Source of the DNA: an uncultured Massilia sp.
Lineage (GTDB): Bacteria; Pseudomonadota; Gammaproteobacteria; Burkholderiales; Burkholderiaceae
NCBI GenBank assembly: GCA_946886065.1
Contig: CAMPHU010000116.1
Span: 1-14,160 of the forward strand
Direction of reading: 5' to 3'
DNA length: 14,160 nt
Below the pieces are notes generated by a model, which did not search any database, was not told the origin of the DNA, and saw nothing but the letters and a program-made list of their open reading frames with translations. This document shows positions 1 through 5,712 of this stretch, piece after piece (position 1 is the first letter of the stretch; every line of letters starts with the position of its first letter). The translations under genes were made by a program, and so were the position numbers.

Positions 1-882
1 CACGTCGTTGGCGATCTTCATCAGGGCGGTGGCCAGGGTCTTGAAGGCGCCGTGGGCGGCGACCATGGCGTCGTGGCCGGCCAGGGCCATGAACTTGTTC
101 GGCGCGCTCTTGAACGCGAGGCCGGTGCGCGAGCCCAGTTCGGCGGCGATGCGCGGCGCGAAATCCGGGTGGGCGTTCAGTCCCGTGCCCACGGCGGTGC
201 CGCCGGCGGCCAGCAGCAGCAGGCCGGGCAGGGACGCCTTGATCGCCTGTTCCGAATACTCGAGCTGGGCGACGTAGCCCGAGAATTCCTGGCCCAGGGT
301 CAGCGGGGTGGCGTCCTGCAGGTGGGTGCGGCCGATCTTGACGATGTCGGCGAAGTCGCGCGACTTGATCTCCAGGGTCTGGCGCAGCCTGGCCAGCGCC
401 GGGAGCACGTCCTTGGCGACCGCGATCGCGGCCGCCACGTGCATCGCGGTCGGGAAGATGTCGTTCGAGGACTGGCCCATGTTGACATGGTCGTTCGGGT
501 GCAGCAGGCGCGCCTCGCCGCGCTCGCCGCCCATCAGTTCGGAGCCGCGGTTGGCCAGCACCTCGTTCATGTTCATGTTGCTCTGGGTGCCGGAACCGGT
601 CTGCCAGACCGCGAGCGGGAATTCGTCCGGATGGCGTCCTTCCAGGACTTCGTCGGCGGCCTGGATGATGGCGTTGGCCTTGTCGGCCGGCAGCTTGCCG
701 AGCGAGCGGTTGACCGCCGCCGCGGCGCGCTTGACCTGGGCCAGCGCCGCCACCAGCTCCGGGGACATGCGCTCGGTGGAGATATGGAAGTGGTGGAGCG
801 AGCGCTGGGTCTGGGCGCCCCACAGATGGTCCGCCGGCACCTCGATCGGGCCGAAACTGTCCTTCTCAATCCTGTTTTCCAT
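1..882 (-). CDS. fumC: Class II fumarate hydratase FumC (3' end cut off by window)
   Basis: Cytosolic TCA-cycle enzyme, iron-independent, interconverting fumarate and L-malate; the family works as a homotetramer. The reading frame starts at the ATG complementary to 880-882 and stays open for 294 codons to the window edge, against about 465 residues usual for the family, so roughly the last 170 residues lie outside. Visible class II fumarase/aspartase motifs are TGSGTQSN at residues 95-102, [14 protein letters not shown] at 128-141 (second, B-site region) and [17 protein letters not shown] at 184-200, which holds the catalytic-site His187 (E. coli FumC His188). The signature loop GSSxMPxKxNP would fall beyond the edge. 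The N-terminus reads [20 protein letters not shown], which is typical. A CAGGAC ribosome-binding sequence sits about 8 bases upstream. It is divergent from the FimV-like gene across 69 bases. Argininosuccinate lyase and aspartase relatives are less likely given the fumarase-specific N-terminus. Confidence 0.97.
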   Translation of the reverse strand, partial: MENRIEKDSFGPIEVPADHLWGAQTQRSLHHFHISTERMSPELVAALAQVKRAAAAVNRSLGKLPADKANAIIQAADEVLEGRHPDEFPLAVWQTGSGTQSNMNMNEVLANRGSELMGGERGEARLLHPNDHVNMGQSSNDIFPTAMHVAAAIAVAKDVLPALARLRQTLEIKSRDFADIVKIGRTHLQDATPLTLGQEFSGYVAQLEYSEQAIKASLPGLLLLAAGGTAVGTGLNAHPDFAPRIAAELGSRTGLAFKSAPNKFMALAGHDAMVAAHGAFKTLATALMKIANDV

Positions 883-951
883 ATGAAGTCCTGTTCTATG
901 AGTCCTGGTCAACTTCTTTAATGCACCGCTGGGATTAAAGAGTTTAGCGCA

Positions 952-2088
952 ATGTCCGTTATTTACGTTCAGGTACCTCTTTTCGTCTTCCCTATGGCCA
1001 GTCGCCTTCCACTGTTATTCTCCTGCGCGCTCTTGGCGAGCGCAGCCGGCGCTGCCGAACTGGGCGACCAGCGTGTCGGTTCCTACATGGGCCAGCCGCT
1101 GGTGGCCGATATCGAACTGACGCTGATCGAGCACCCGGCCGCCAGGGTCGAGGTGCGCCTCGCCCATCCGAACGTCTACCGCGGCGCCAATATCGGCATG
1201 CCGCATGTGCTGTCGACGCTGAACATGTCTGTGATGCAGCGCGATGGCCGCCAGTTCCTGCACGTCACCTCGCGCGCTCCGGTTGAATCAAGCCATCTGC
1301 ATTTGTACGTCGAACTGACCGACGGCGGCCAGCGCAGCGTGCGCCTGGCGACCCTGTGGCTGACGCCGGATCCGAATCCGGCGCCGCTGCCGGCGCCGGT
1401 GGCCGCCCCGGCGCCGGTGCCCGTGCCGCCGCCTGTTGCGGCGCCTGTTTCAGCACCCAAGCCCGCACCCAAGCCCGCACCCAAGCCCGCACCTGAGCCC
1501 GTTTCAGCACCGGCGAAAGCCCCCGAACCTGCCCCTGTAGCCGCGGCCAAGCCTGCGCCGAAGCCGCCGGTCAAGCCGGCGCCGAAGGTGGAGAAAGCCG
1601 CGCCGGCGATTGCGCTGCCGCCGCCCGTCCCGGCGCCCGACACATGCGCACCGGCGCCGCAGAGCGCGCCACCCAAGGTGTGCGCGGCGCTCGACTACAA
1701 GAATGCCCAGCTGCGCGAGCAGATCGGCCACCTGGAAGAGAAGGTGAAAGTGCTGCAAGTGGCGATGGGCGCGAGCCCGGCGGCGGTCGCCGCGCCCAAG
1801 CCTGCGAAGGCGAAGCCGCACAAGCCGCGCAAGAAGCCGGCGCCGGAGCCGGTGGACGAGACGCCCTGGGGCTGGATCGCCGGCGGGATCGCCGGCGTGC
1901 TGGCGCTGTTGGGCGGGATCGTCGTGGCGAGGCGGCGCAAGAAGACGGCCAGGCCGCGTGCCGCCGCCGCGCCGACAGTGCCGCTGCTGGCCCGCCTGCG
2001 CCAGCGTTTTGCTCGCAAGAACGCTCAGAAGAAAGCGACCGAGCCGGTACTGGAAGAGGATGCGCACGACACGTCTACACAAGCGTAA
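952..2088 (+). CDS. Short FimV-like envelope protein with Pro/Ala/Lys-rich linker
   Basis: Numbering is from ATG 952. Residues 35-138 resemble the FimV N-terminal (FimV_core) domain: after a signal-like segment it reads [22 protein letters not shown], then conserved [10 protein letters not shown] and VTSRAPV stretches. Residues 139-242 are Pro/Ala/Lys-rich, 246-273 form a short coiled coil ([16 protein letters not shown]), 305-326 are a single membrane span beginning at TPWGWIAGG, and a basic tail ends the protein. Known FimV/HubP proteins organise the cell pole and promote type IV pilus function, but they are much longer, with a LysM motif and a large acidic TPR-bearing cytoplasmic part; neither is present here. 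The true start may be ATG 994, which gives a cleaner signal peptide ([20 protein letters not shown], cleaved before AEL); ATG 952 has a weak AAAGAG upstream. Role in polar or pilus biology is inference from the domain only. It is followed by a candidate small RNA whose promoter overlaps the 3' end of this gene. Confidence 0.8.
   Translation: MSVIYVQVPLFVFPMASRLPLLFSCALLASAAGAAELGDQRVGSYMGQPLVADIELTLIEHPAARVEVRLAHPNVYRGANIGMPHVLSTLNMSVMQRDGRQFLHVTSRAPVESSHLHLYVELTDGGQRSVRLATLWLTPDPNPAPLPAPVAAPAPVPVPPPVAAPVSAPKPAPKPAPKPAPEPVSAPAKAPEPAPVAAAKPAPKPPVKPAPKVEKAAPAIALPPPVPAPDTCAPAPQSAPPKVCAALDYKNAQLREQIGHLEEKVKVLQVAMGASPAAVAAPKPAKAKPHKPRKKPAPEPVDETPWGWIAGGIAGVLALLGGIVVARRRKKTARPRAAAAPTVPLLARLRQRFARKNAQKKATEPVLEEDAHDTSTQA
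1453..1500 (+). repeat. 12-bp tandem repeat, four copies, inside the FimV-like gene
   Basis: The unit GCACCCAAGCCC occurs three times exactly (1453-1464, 1465-1476, 1477-1488) and once with changes (GCACCTGAGCCC, 1489-1500). It encodes PAPK-type repeats in the periplasmic linker. Being in-frame and a multiple of 3, copy-number change would lengthen or shorten the linker without a frameshift. Confidence 0.9.
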
Positions 2089-2103
2089 AATTTGCGTTAT
2101 ACT
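2074..2103 (+). promoter_or_regulatory. Sigma-70 type promoter for the candidate small RNA
   Basis: A -10 box TATACT (2098-2103) lies 18 bases after a partial -35 box TCTACA (2074-2079, 4 of 6 matches to TTGACA). The -35 part overlaps the last codons of the FimV-like gene. Predicted transcription start is about 2109-2111. It points into a stretch with no credible protein that ends in an intrinsic terminator. Placement is by eye. Confidence 0.55.
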
Positions 2104-2109
2104 CATTCC

Positions 2110-2353
2110 GTGGTCGACGAGATCACAGACGGCGCAGGGTCTGGCGCAGCCACCACCGATAGCGTGGCGCGACAAGCAGACGAACGTTGAAGAAACGCCT
2201 GTGTCCGGAAGCAGTCCACTAGCCTGCAGCGGCGGTGGACGCCGGAAGCAACCGGCAAGAGGCGACGCCAGGAGATACCTGGTGCTCGCTCTCCATATTC
2301 CGCGGCTGAGCCAATGGCTTGGTGGCACCAAAAGCGCCTGAGGGCGCTTTTTT
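2110..2353 (+). ncRNA. Candidate structured small RNA, about 240 nt, family unknown
   Basis: This stretch has no convincing coding sequence but is bounded by a sigma-70-like promoter and a strong intrinsic terminator. It contains several perfect hairpins: GCCAC/GTGGC (2149-2153 with 2164-2168), GTCCAC/GTGGAC (2214-2219 with 2235-2240), GCCGG-AAGCAA-CCGGC (2241-2256, directly abutting the previous stem), and CCAGG-AGATA-CCTGG (2268-2282), which extends outward imperfectly. GCCACCA at 2149-2155 can also pair with TGGTGGC at 2320-2326, so the two ends could pair in place of the first local hairpin. The hexamer GGAAGC occurs twice (2208-2213 and 2244-2249). I could not match it to 6S, SRP, tmRNA, RNase P or any riboswitch I know. 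The gene downstream on this side is in the opposite orientation, so it is not an obvious 5' leader; a long 3'-UTR-derived RNA of the FimV-like gene is possible. Its function is unknown. Confidence 0.5.
2330..2353 (+). terminator. Rho-independent terminator of the candidate small RNA
   Basis: Stem AAAAGCGCC (2330-2338), loop TGAG (2339-2342), stem GGCGCTTTT (2343-2351), ending in six Ts (2348-2353). The 5' A run also gives a T run on the other strand, but the minus-strand gene has its own terminator before reaching here. Confidence 0.85.
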
Positions 2354-2391
2354 CATTTCCGGACTTATAAGCTTGCTGAAGGGAAGGAAAC

Positions 2392-2415
2392 AAAAAAGGC
2401 GCCCGAGGCGCCTTT
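2392..2415 (-). terminator. Rho-independent terminator of the FliT-like gene
   Basis: Read on the minus strand: AAAGGCGCC (2415-2407), loop TCG (2406-2404), GGCGCCTTT (2403-2395), then continuing Ts to 2392 (six Ts in all). It lies 21 bases past the stop codon of the FliT-like gene, and separates it from the convergent small-RNA candidate. Confidence 0.85.
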
Positions 2416-2436
2416 GTCATTCTTGCAATTTTCTGA

Positions 2437-2718
2437 TCAGTGGGCCTGCATCGCACGGTCCAGCTGGCCCATCCACGGATCGGTCACGTCGCGAATCGCG
2501 CGGTCGTTGGCCATCAGCTGCTTGAGCAGGTCGATCTTGCGCAGGCGCTTGGCGCCGTCAAGGGCAGGTACGCCGGTGGCGGCGGCACGGGCTTCCACCT
2601 TGGCTTCGCTGCCGAGCTGGTCGAAATGCTTCCAGTCTCCAGCCTGGGCCGCGCTCGCCATCTGACCGGTCACGGTGGCCAGGTTTTCGTACATCGAGAG
2701 GACTTCGTTCGCGGTCAT
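2437..2718 (-). CDS. fliT: FliT-like flagellar export chaperone, stand-alone gene
   Basis: A 93-residue, largely helical protein: residues 4-21 (NEVLSMYENLATVTGQMA), then AAQAGDWKHFDQLGSEAKV, and near the C-terminus RKIDLLKQLMANDRAIRDVTDPWMGQLDRAM. The pattern (helix, A-A-x-x-G-D-W, long variable centre, then a basic K-x-x-L-x-x-x-L-A-x-D-x-x-I-R helix and a P-W-M motif) is that of small betaproteobacterial FliT proteins. Known FliT binds the filament cap protein FliD in the cytoplasm as an export chaperone and in enterics also modulates FlhDC. The strongest support is outside the gene: a near-consensus sigma-28 promoter 51 bases upstream of the start. There are no flagellar neighbours, whereas fliT usually follows fliD and fliS, so it may be a relocated copy or a paralogue. 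The ATG start (2716-2718) lacks a strong Shine-Dalgarno sequence. Sequence identification is by family flavour only. Confidence 0.7.
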   Translation of the reverse strand: MTANEVLSMYENLATVTGQMASAAQAGDWKHFDQLGSEAKVEARAAATGVPALDGAKRLRKIDLLKQLMANDRAIRDVTDPWMGQLDRAMQAH

Positions 2719-2768
2719 GAGAGCACCAGGTCTGAAAACTCCGGCCGGATTGCCGGTTGTCTACACCG

Positions 2769-2795
2769 TTATCGGAAGCACTTTTGGGAACTTTA
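2769..2795 (-). promoter_or_regulatory. Sigma-28 (FliA) flagellar promoter for the FliT-like gene
   Basis: On the minus strand the sequence reads TAAAGTTC (2795-2788), 11 bases, then TCCGATAA (2776-2769). The known FliA consensus is TAAAGTTT-N11-GCCGATAA, so both boxes match at 7 of 8 positions with exact spacing. Predicted start is near 2762, giving a leader of about 44 nt. This would place the FliT-like gene in the late class of flagellar genes. Confidence 0.85.
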
Positions 2796-2802
2796 GGGTT
2801 TT

Positions 2803-2830
2803 TTTAAAAAATTTTGAAAAATTTTTTAAA
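2803..2830. repeat. 28-bp A/T palindrome between the FliT-like and M1 genes
   Basis: Arms TTTAAAAAATTTT (2803-2815) and AAAATTTTTTAAA (2818-2830) are perfect reverse complements around a 2-base centre (GA). With the preceding T run, 2799-2830 is all A/T except one G, in otherwise GC-rich DNA. It lies just upstream of the -35 box of the sigma-28 promoter (about -37 to -68), the position of an UP element, and would also suit a bending site or an H-NS/MvaT-like silencer. It could also be transcribed as a weak hairpin. Confidence 0.8.
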
Positions 2831-2895
2831 GGGAAGAGTAGTTGCCATTCGTGCATGGTCAAGCGCACCGGTCTGTTACAGTCGGCGTGCCCGGC

Positions 2896-2917
2896 AATAC
2901 GCGCTATTCCGCGTATT
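2896..2917. promoter_or_regulatory. Operator-like inverted repeat upstream of the M1 peptidase gene
   Basis: Perfect dyad AATACGCG (2896-2903), 6-base centre CTATTC, CGCGTATT (2910-2917), about 135 bases before the M1 peptidase start. Size and spacing suit a dimeric helix-turn-helix regulator. No regulator gene is adjacent, and the cognate protein is unknown. The rest of 2719-3052 holds the sigma-28 promoter and the A/T palindrome; I found no convincing sigma-70 promoter for the M1 gene. Confidence 0.4.
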
Positions 2918-3052
2918 TGGCAGTTTGGCCCCGATTTTTGCAGTCTGTCGCATTCGCGAGGCAGCCGTCCGGCCGCTTGCTTAGAGTGCAGCCTGAGTAG
3001 TTGCGCAGTCCGGCAGGAGTCCGGACGCCTGAACAAAACGAGAGAGACACCC

Positions 3053-5677
3053 ATGAAACATTTGCCGGTCATGCGCGGCGCGGCCGCCCTTGCACTAGCT
3101 TTTACGGCGGCCACTGCCCAGGCAGAAGCGCCATATTCGTTTGCCGCCACCCCGGGCAAGCTGCCCAAGGACGTGGTGCCGATCCAGTACGATGCCCACC
3201 TGGTGGCCGACGTCGCCGGCAACACCTTCCGCGGCAGCCAGACGGTCGAGATCGAGGTCCTGAAAGCCACCTCGGCCATCATGCTGAACGCCGACAACAT
3301 GGAGATCGACAGCGCCAGCCTGTCGGGCAAGGGCATGGCGCCGCTGAAGCTGACGCCGGTCCTGGACCGCAAACAGCAGACCCTGCGCTTCGAACTGGCG
3401 CAGCCGCTGGCCCCGGGTAAATACCAGCTGGCGCTGCAGTTCCGCGGCGCGATCACGCGCGAGGCGCGCGGCATGTTCTACGTGAACTACAAGGTGGGCG
3501 GGGCGGACAAGAAGCTGATCGCCACCACCATGGCGCCCACCGATGCGCGCCGCGTGCTGCCGACCTGGGACGAGCCGGCCTTCCGCGCCCGCTTCAAGCT
3601 GACCGTCGATGTGCCGGGCAACTTCAAGGCCTATTCCACCACCCCCATCGAGAAGCAGGAGCCCCTCGGCGGCGGCATGCAGCGCATTTCCTTCGGCAAC
3701 ACGCCGAAGATGCCGAGCTACCTGGTGGTGCTGGTGGCGGGCGAGATGGAGCGCCTGGCCGGCAAGCAGGACGGCGTCGACATCGGCATCGTCACGACCG
3801 AGGGCAAGCTGGGCTCGGCGACGTTCCCGCTGGCGGCCTCGCGCGACCTGCTGCATTACTTCAATGACTACTTCGGCGTGCCGTACCCGCTGCCCAAGCT
3901 GGACCAGATCGCCATTCCGGGCGGCTTCAACGGCGCTATGGAAAACTGGGGCGCGGTCGTCTACAACGAGCCGACCCTGCTGTATGACCCGAAGCGCAGC
4001 CCGGAGCGGGTCAAGAAGCTGTCCTTCAACATCAACGCGCACGAGCTGGCCCACCAGTGGTTCGGCAACCTGGTCACCATGGCCTGGTGGGACAACCTGT
4101 GGCTCAACGAAGGCTTCGCTTCCTGGATGGCGGCCAAGGCGACCCAGCACTTCCACCCCGAATGGCGCCCCTACCTGAGCGGCATCGCCGAGCGCGAGTA
4201 CGTGCTCAACCTGGACGCGCGCAAGACCACCCACCCGATCCAGACCAGGGTCGAGAACGAAGAGCAGGCCGCCGCCGCCTTCGACGCCATCACCTACCAC
4301 AAGGGCCAGGCCTTCCTGCGCATGCTCGAGGCCTACCTGGGCGAGGAGCACTTCCGCAAGGGCATCCGCGCCTACATGGCCAGGCACCAGTACTCGAACA
4401 CCACCTCGGCCGACCTGTGGCAGGCGCTGGAAAAGGCCACCGGCAAGCCGGTCGAGAAACTCGCCTCGGACTGGACCCTGCAGCCGGGCTTCCCGCTGGT
4501 GAAGGTGGAGCAGGTGTGCGAGGACGGCAAGCGCAAGGTCACCCTGTCGCAGGAGCAGTACCGCCTCGACGAGCCGGCCGTGGAAAAGCGCGTGTGGAAC
4601 ATCCCGGTGCAGGTCGGCACCGTCAACGGCAAGGCCTGGACCATGCTGCTGTCCAGTCCGAGCCAAAGCTTCACCCAGGCCAGCTGCGAAGGCGCGCTGG
4701 TGGTCGACCCCTACAGCGTCGGCTATTTCCGCGTCCATTACGACCCGGCCAGCTTCCAGGCCCTGGCGGCCCAGGCGCCGCAGCTGCGCGACTCCACCCG
4801 CCTCAAGCTGCTGACCGATACCTGGAGCATGGTCTCCGGCGGCCGCATGCAGCTGGACGGCTACCTGAAGCTGGTCGAGAGCTACCGCGCCGAGCCGCGC
4901 CTGGCCGTGTGGGATTCGATCCTGTCCAACCTGCGCACCCTGGACACCCTGGCGCGCGGCGAACCGGAACAGGCGCTGATCCGGCGCTTCCTGATCGGCT
5001 TCGCGCGGCCCAGGTTCGAGAAGCTGGGCTGGGAAGAGAAACCGGGCGAGCCGGTGGAGGACGCCGAATTGCGCGCGCTGCTGGCCACCGCGCTGGCGCG
5101 CGCCGGCGATCCGCAGGCCATCGCCGAAGGCAAGGCGCGCTTTGCCCGCTACCTGCAGGATCCGTCCTCGGTGTCGCCGGCGATGATCGATTTCGTCACC
5201 AGCACCGCCGGCCGCTACGCCGACGCCGCTACCTACGACGCGCTGGCCGCGCGCGCCGCGGCTGCACCCAACAGCGAGGAACGCAACCGTTTCGGCAAGG
5301 CGCTGGCCAGCGCCCAGGACCCGGCCCTGGCCGCGCGCACCATGAAGGCCCTGGTGTCGCCCGATTCGCCGCCGGACCTGCTGCCCTACATGATGTTCGG
5401 CGTGGCCGGCGAGCACCTCGACCAGACCTGGGCCTTCGCCACCGCCAACCGCGATGCGCTGCTGAAGAACATGGAAGCCCTGGGGCGCTACGCCATGTTC
5501 GCCGGCATCGTCGGTTCCTCGGCCGATCCGCGCCATGCCGACATGATGGAAGCCTATATGCGCAAGCACTTCGGCCCGGACGCCGTGGTCGAAGCCGAAC
5601 GCGTCGGCAACGGCGTGCGCATCCGCGCCGCGCAGAAAGCCCGCCTGCTGCCGCAAGTGCGCGCAGCCTTGAAATGA
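3053..5677 (+). CDS. Exported M1 family zinc aminopeptidase
   Basis: Removes N-terminal amino acids from peptides, probably in the periplasm or outside the cell. The protein is 874 residues from ATG 3053, which follows an AGAGAGAC ribosome-binding sequence. Residues 1-24 are a signal peptide (cleavage AQA|EA). The N-terminal beta domain is followed by the catalytic domain with the exopeptidase motif GAMEN at 294-298, the zinc site HELAH at 330-334 and the third ligand Glu353 in LWLNEGFASW; Glu331 is the general base and Tyr415 (AITYHKG) matches the transition-state tyrosine. From about residue 560 to the end is the ERAP1-like helical C-terminal domain. All key residues are intact. Unlike cytosolic E. 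coli PepN it has a signal sequence and looks closer to the eukaryotic-like M1 group. The M13 peptidase gene follows after 35 bases, suggesting an operon. Substrate preference cannot be read from the sequence. Confidence 0.95.
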   Translation: MKHLPVMRGAAALALAFTAATAQAEAPYSFAATPGKLPKDVVPIQYDAHLVADVAGNTFRGSQTVEIEVLKATSAIMLNADNMEIDSASLSGKGMAPLKLTPVLDRKQQTLRFELAQPLAPGKYQLALQFRGAITREARGMFYVNYKVGGADKKLIATTMAPTDARRVLPTWDEPAFRARFKLTVDVPGNFKAYSTTPIEKQEPLGGGMQRISFGNTPKMPSYLVVLVAGEMERLAGKQDGVDIGIVTTEGKLGSATFPLAASRDLLHYFNDYFGVPYPLPKLDQIAIPGGFNGAMENWGAVVYNEPTLLYDPKRSPERVKKLSFNINAHELAHQWFGNLVTMAWWDNLWLNEGFASWMAAKATQHFHPEWRPYLSGIAEREYVLNLDARKTTHPIQTRVENEEQAAAAFDAITYHKGQAFLRMLEAYLGEEHFRKGIRAYMARHQYSNTTSADLWQALEKATGKPVEKLASDWTLQPGFPLVKVEQVCEDGKRKVTLSQEQYRLDEPAVEKRVWNIPVQVGTVNGKAWTMLLSSPSQSFTQASCEGALVVDPYSVGYFRVHYDPASFQALAAQAPQLRDSTRLKLLTDTWSMVSGGRMQLDGYLKLVESYRAEPRLAVWDSILSNLRTLDTLARGEPEQALIRRFLIGFARPRFEKLGWEEKPGEPVEDAELRALLATALARAGDPQAIAEGKARFARYLQDPSSVSPAMIDFVTSTAGRYADAATYDALAARAAAAPNSEERNRFGKALASAQDPALAARTMKALVSPDSPPDLLPYMMFGVAGEHLDQTWAFATANRDALLKNMEALGRYAMFAGIVGSSADPRHADMMEAYMRKHFGPDAVVEAERVGNGVRIRAAQKARLLPQVRAALK

Positions 5678-5712
5678 CAACAAATAACATTCACCAGGAG
5701 ACAAGGAAAGCC

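Noticed and set aside
2203..2233. Possible SRP (4.5S) or 6S RNA signature in the candidate small RNA: GTCCGGAAGCAG and GCCTGCAGCGGC
   Set aside because: The SRP domain IV loop needs GGAAGGAAGCAG, which is missing, and the flanking stem does not fit. The second motif recalls the 3' part of gammaproteobacterial 6S RNA from memory, but the long closing stem and central bubble cannot be drawn here.
2927..2941. Sigma-54-like promoter (TGG...TTGC) upstream of the M1 gene
   Set aside because: The GG and GC dinucleotides are 11 bases apart instead of the required 10, and the -24 box lacks the CAC of TGGCAC.
4057..5712. Long open frame running through the M1 gene in another frame and into the M13 gene
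   Set aside because: It is the M13 frame extended upstream without stops because of high GC content; the Arg/Gly/Pro-rich translation has no family features, and the M13 signal peptide and ribosome-binding site fix the start at 5713.
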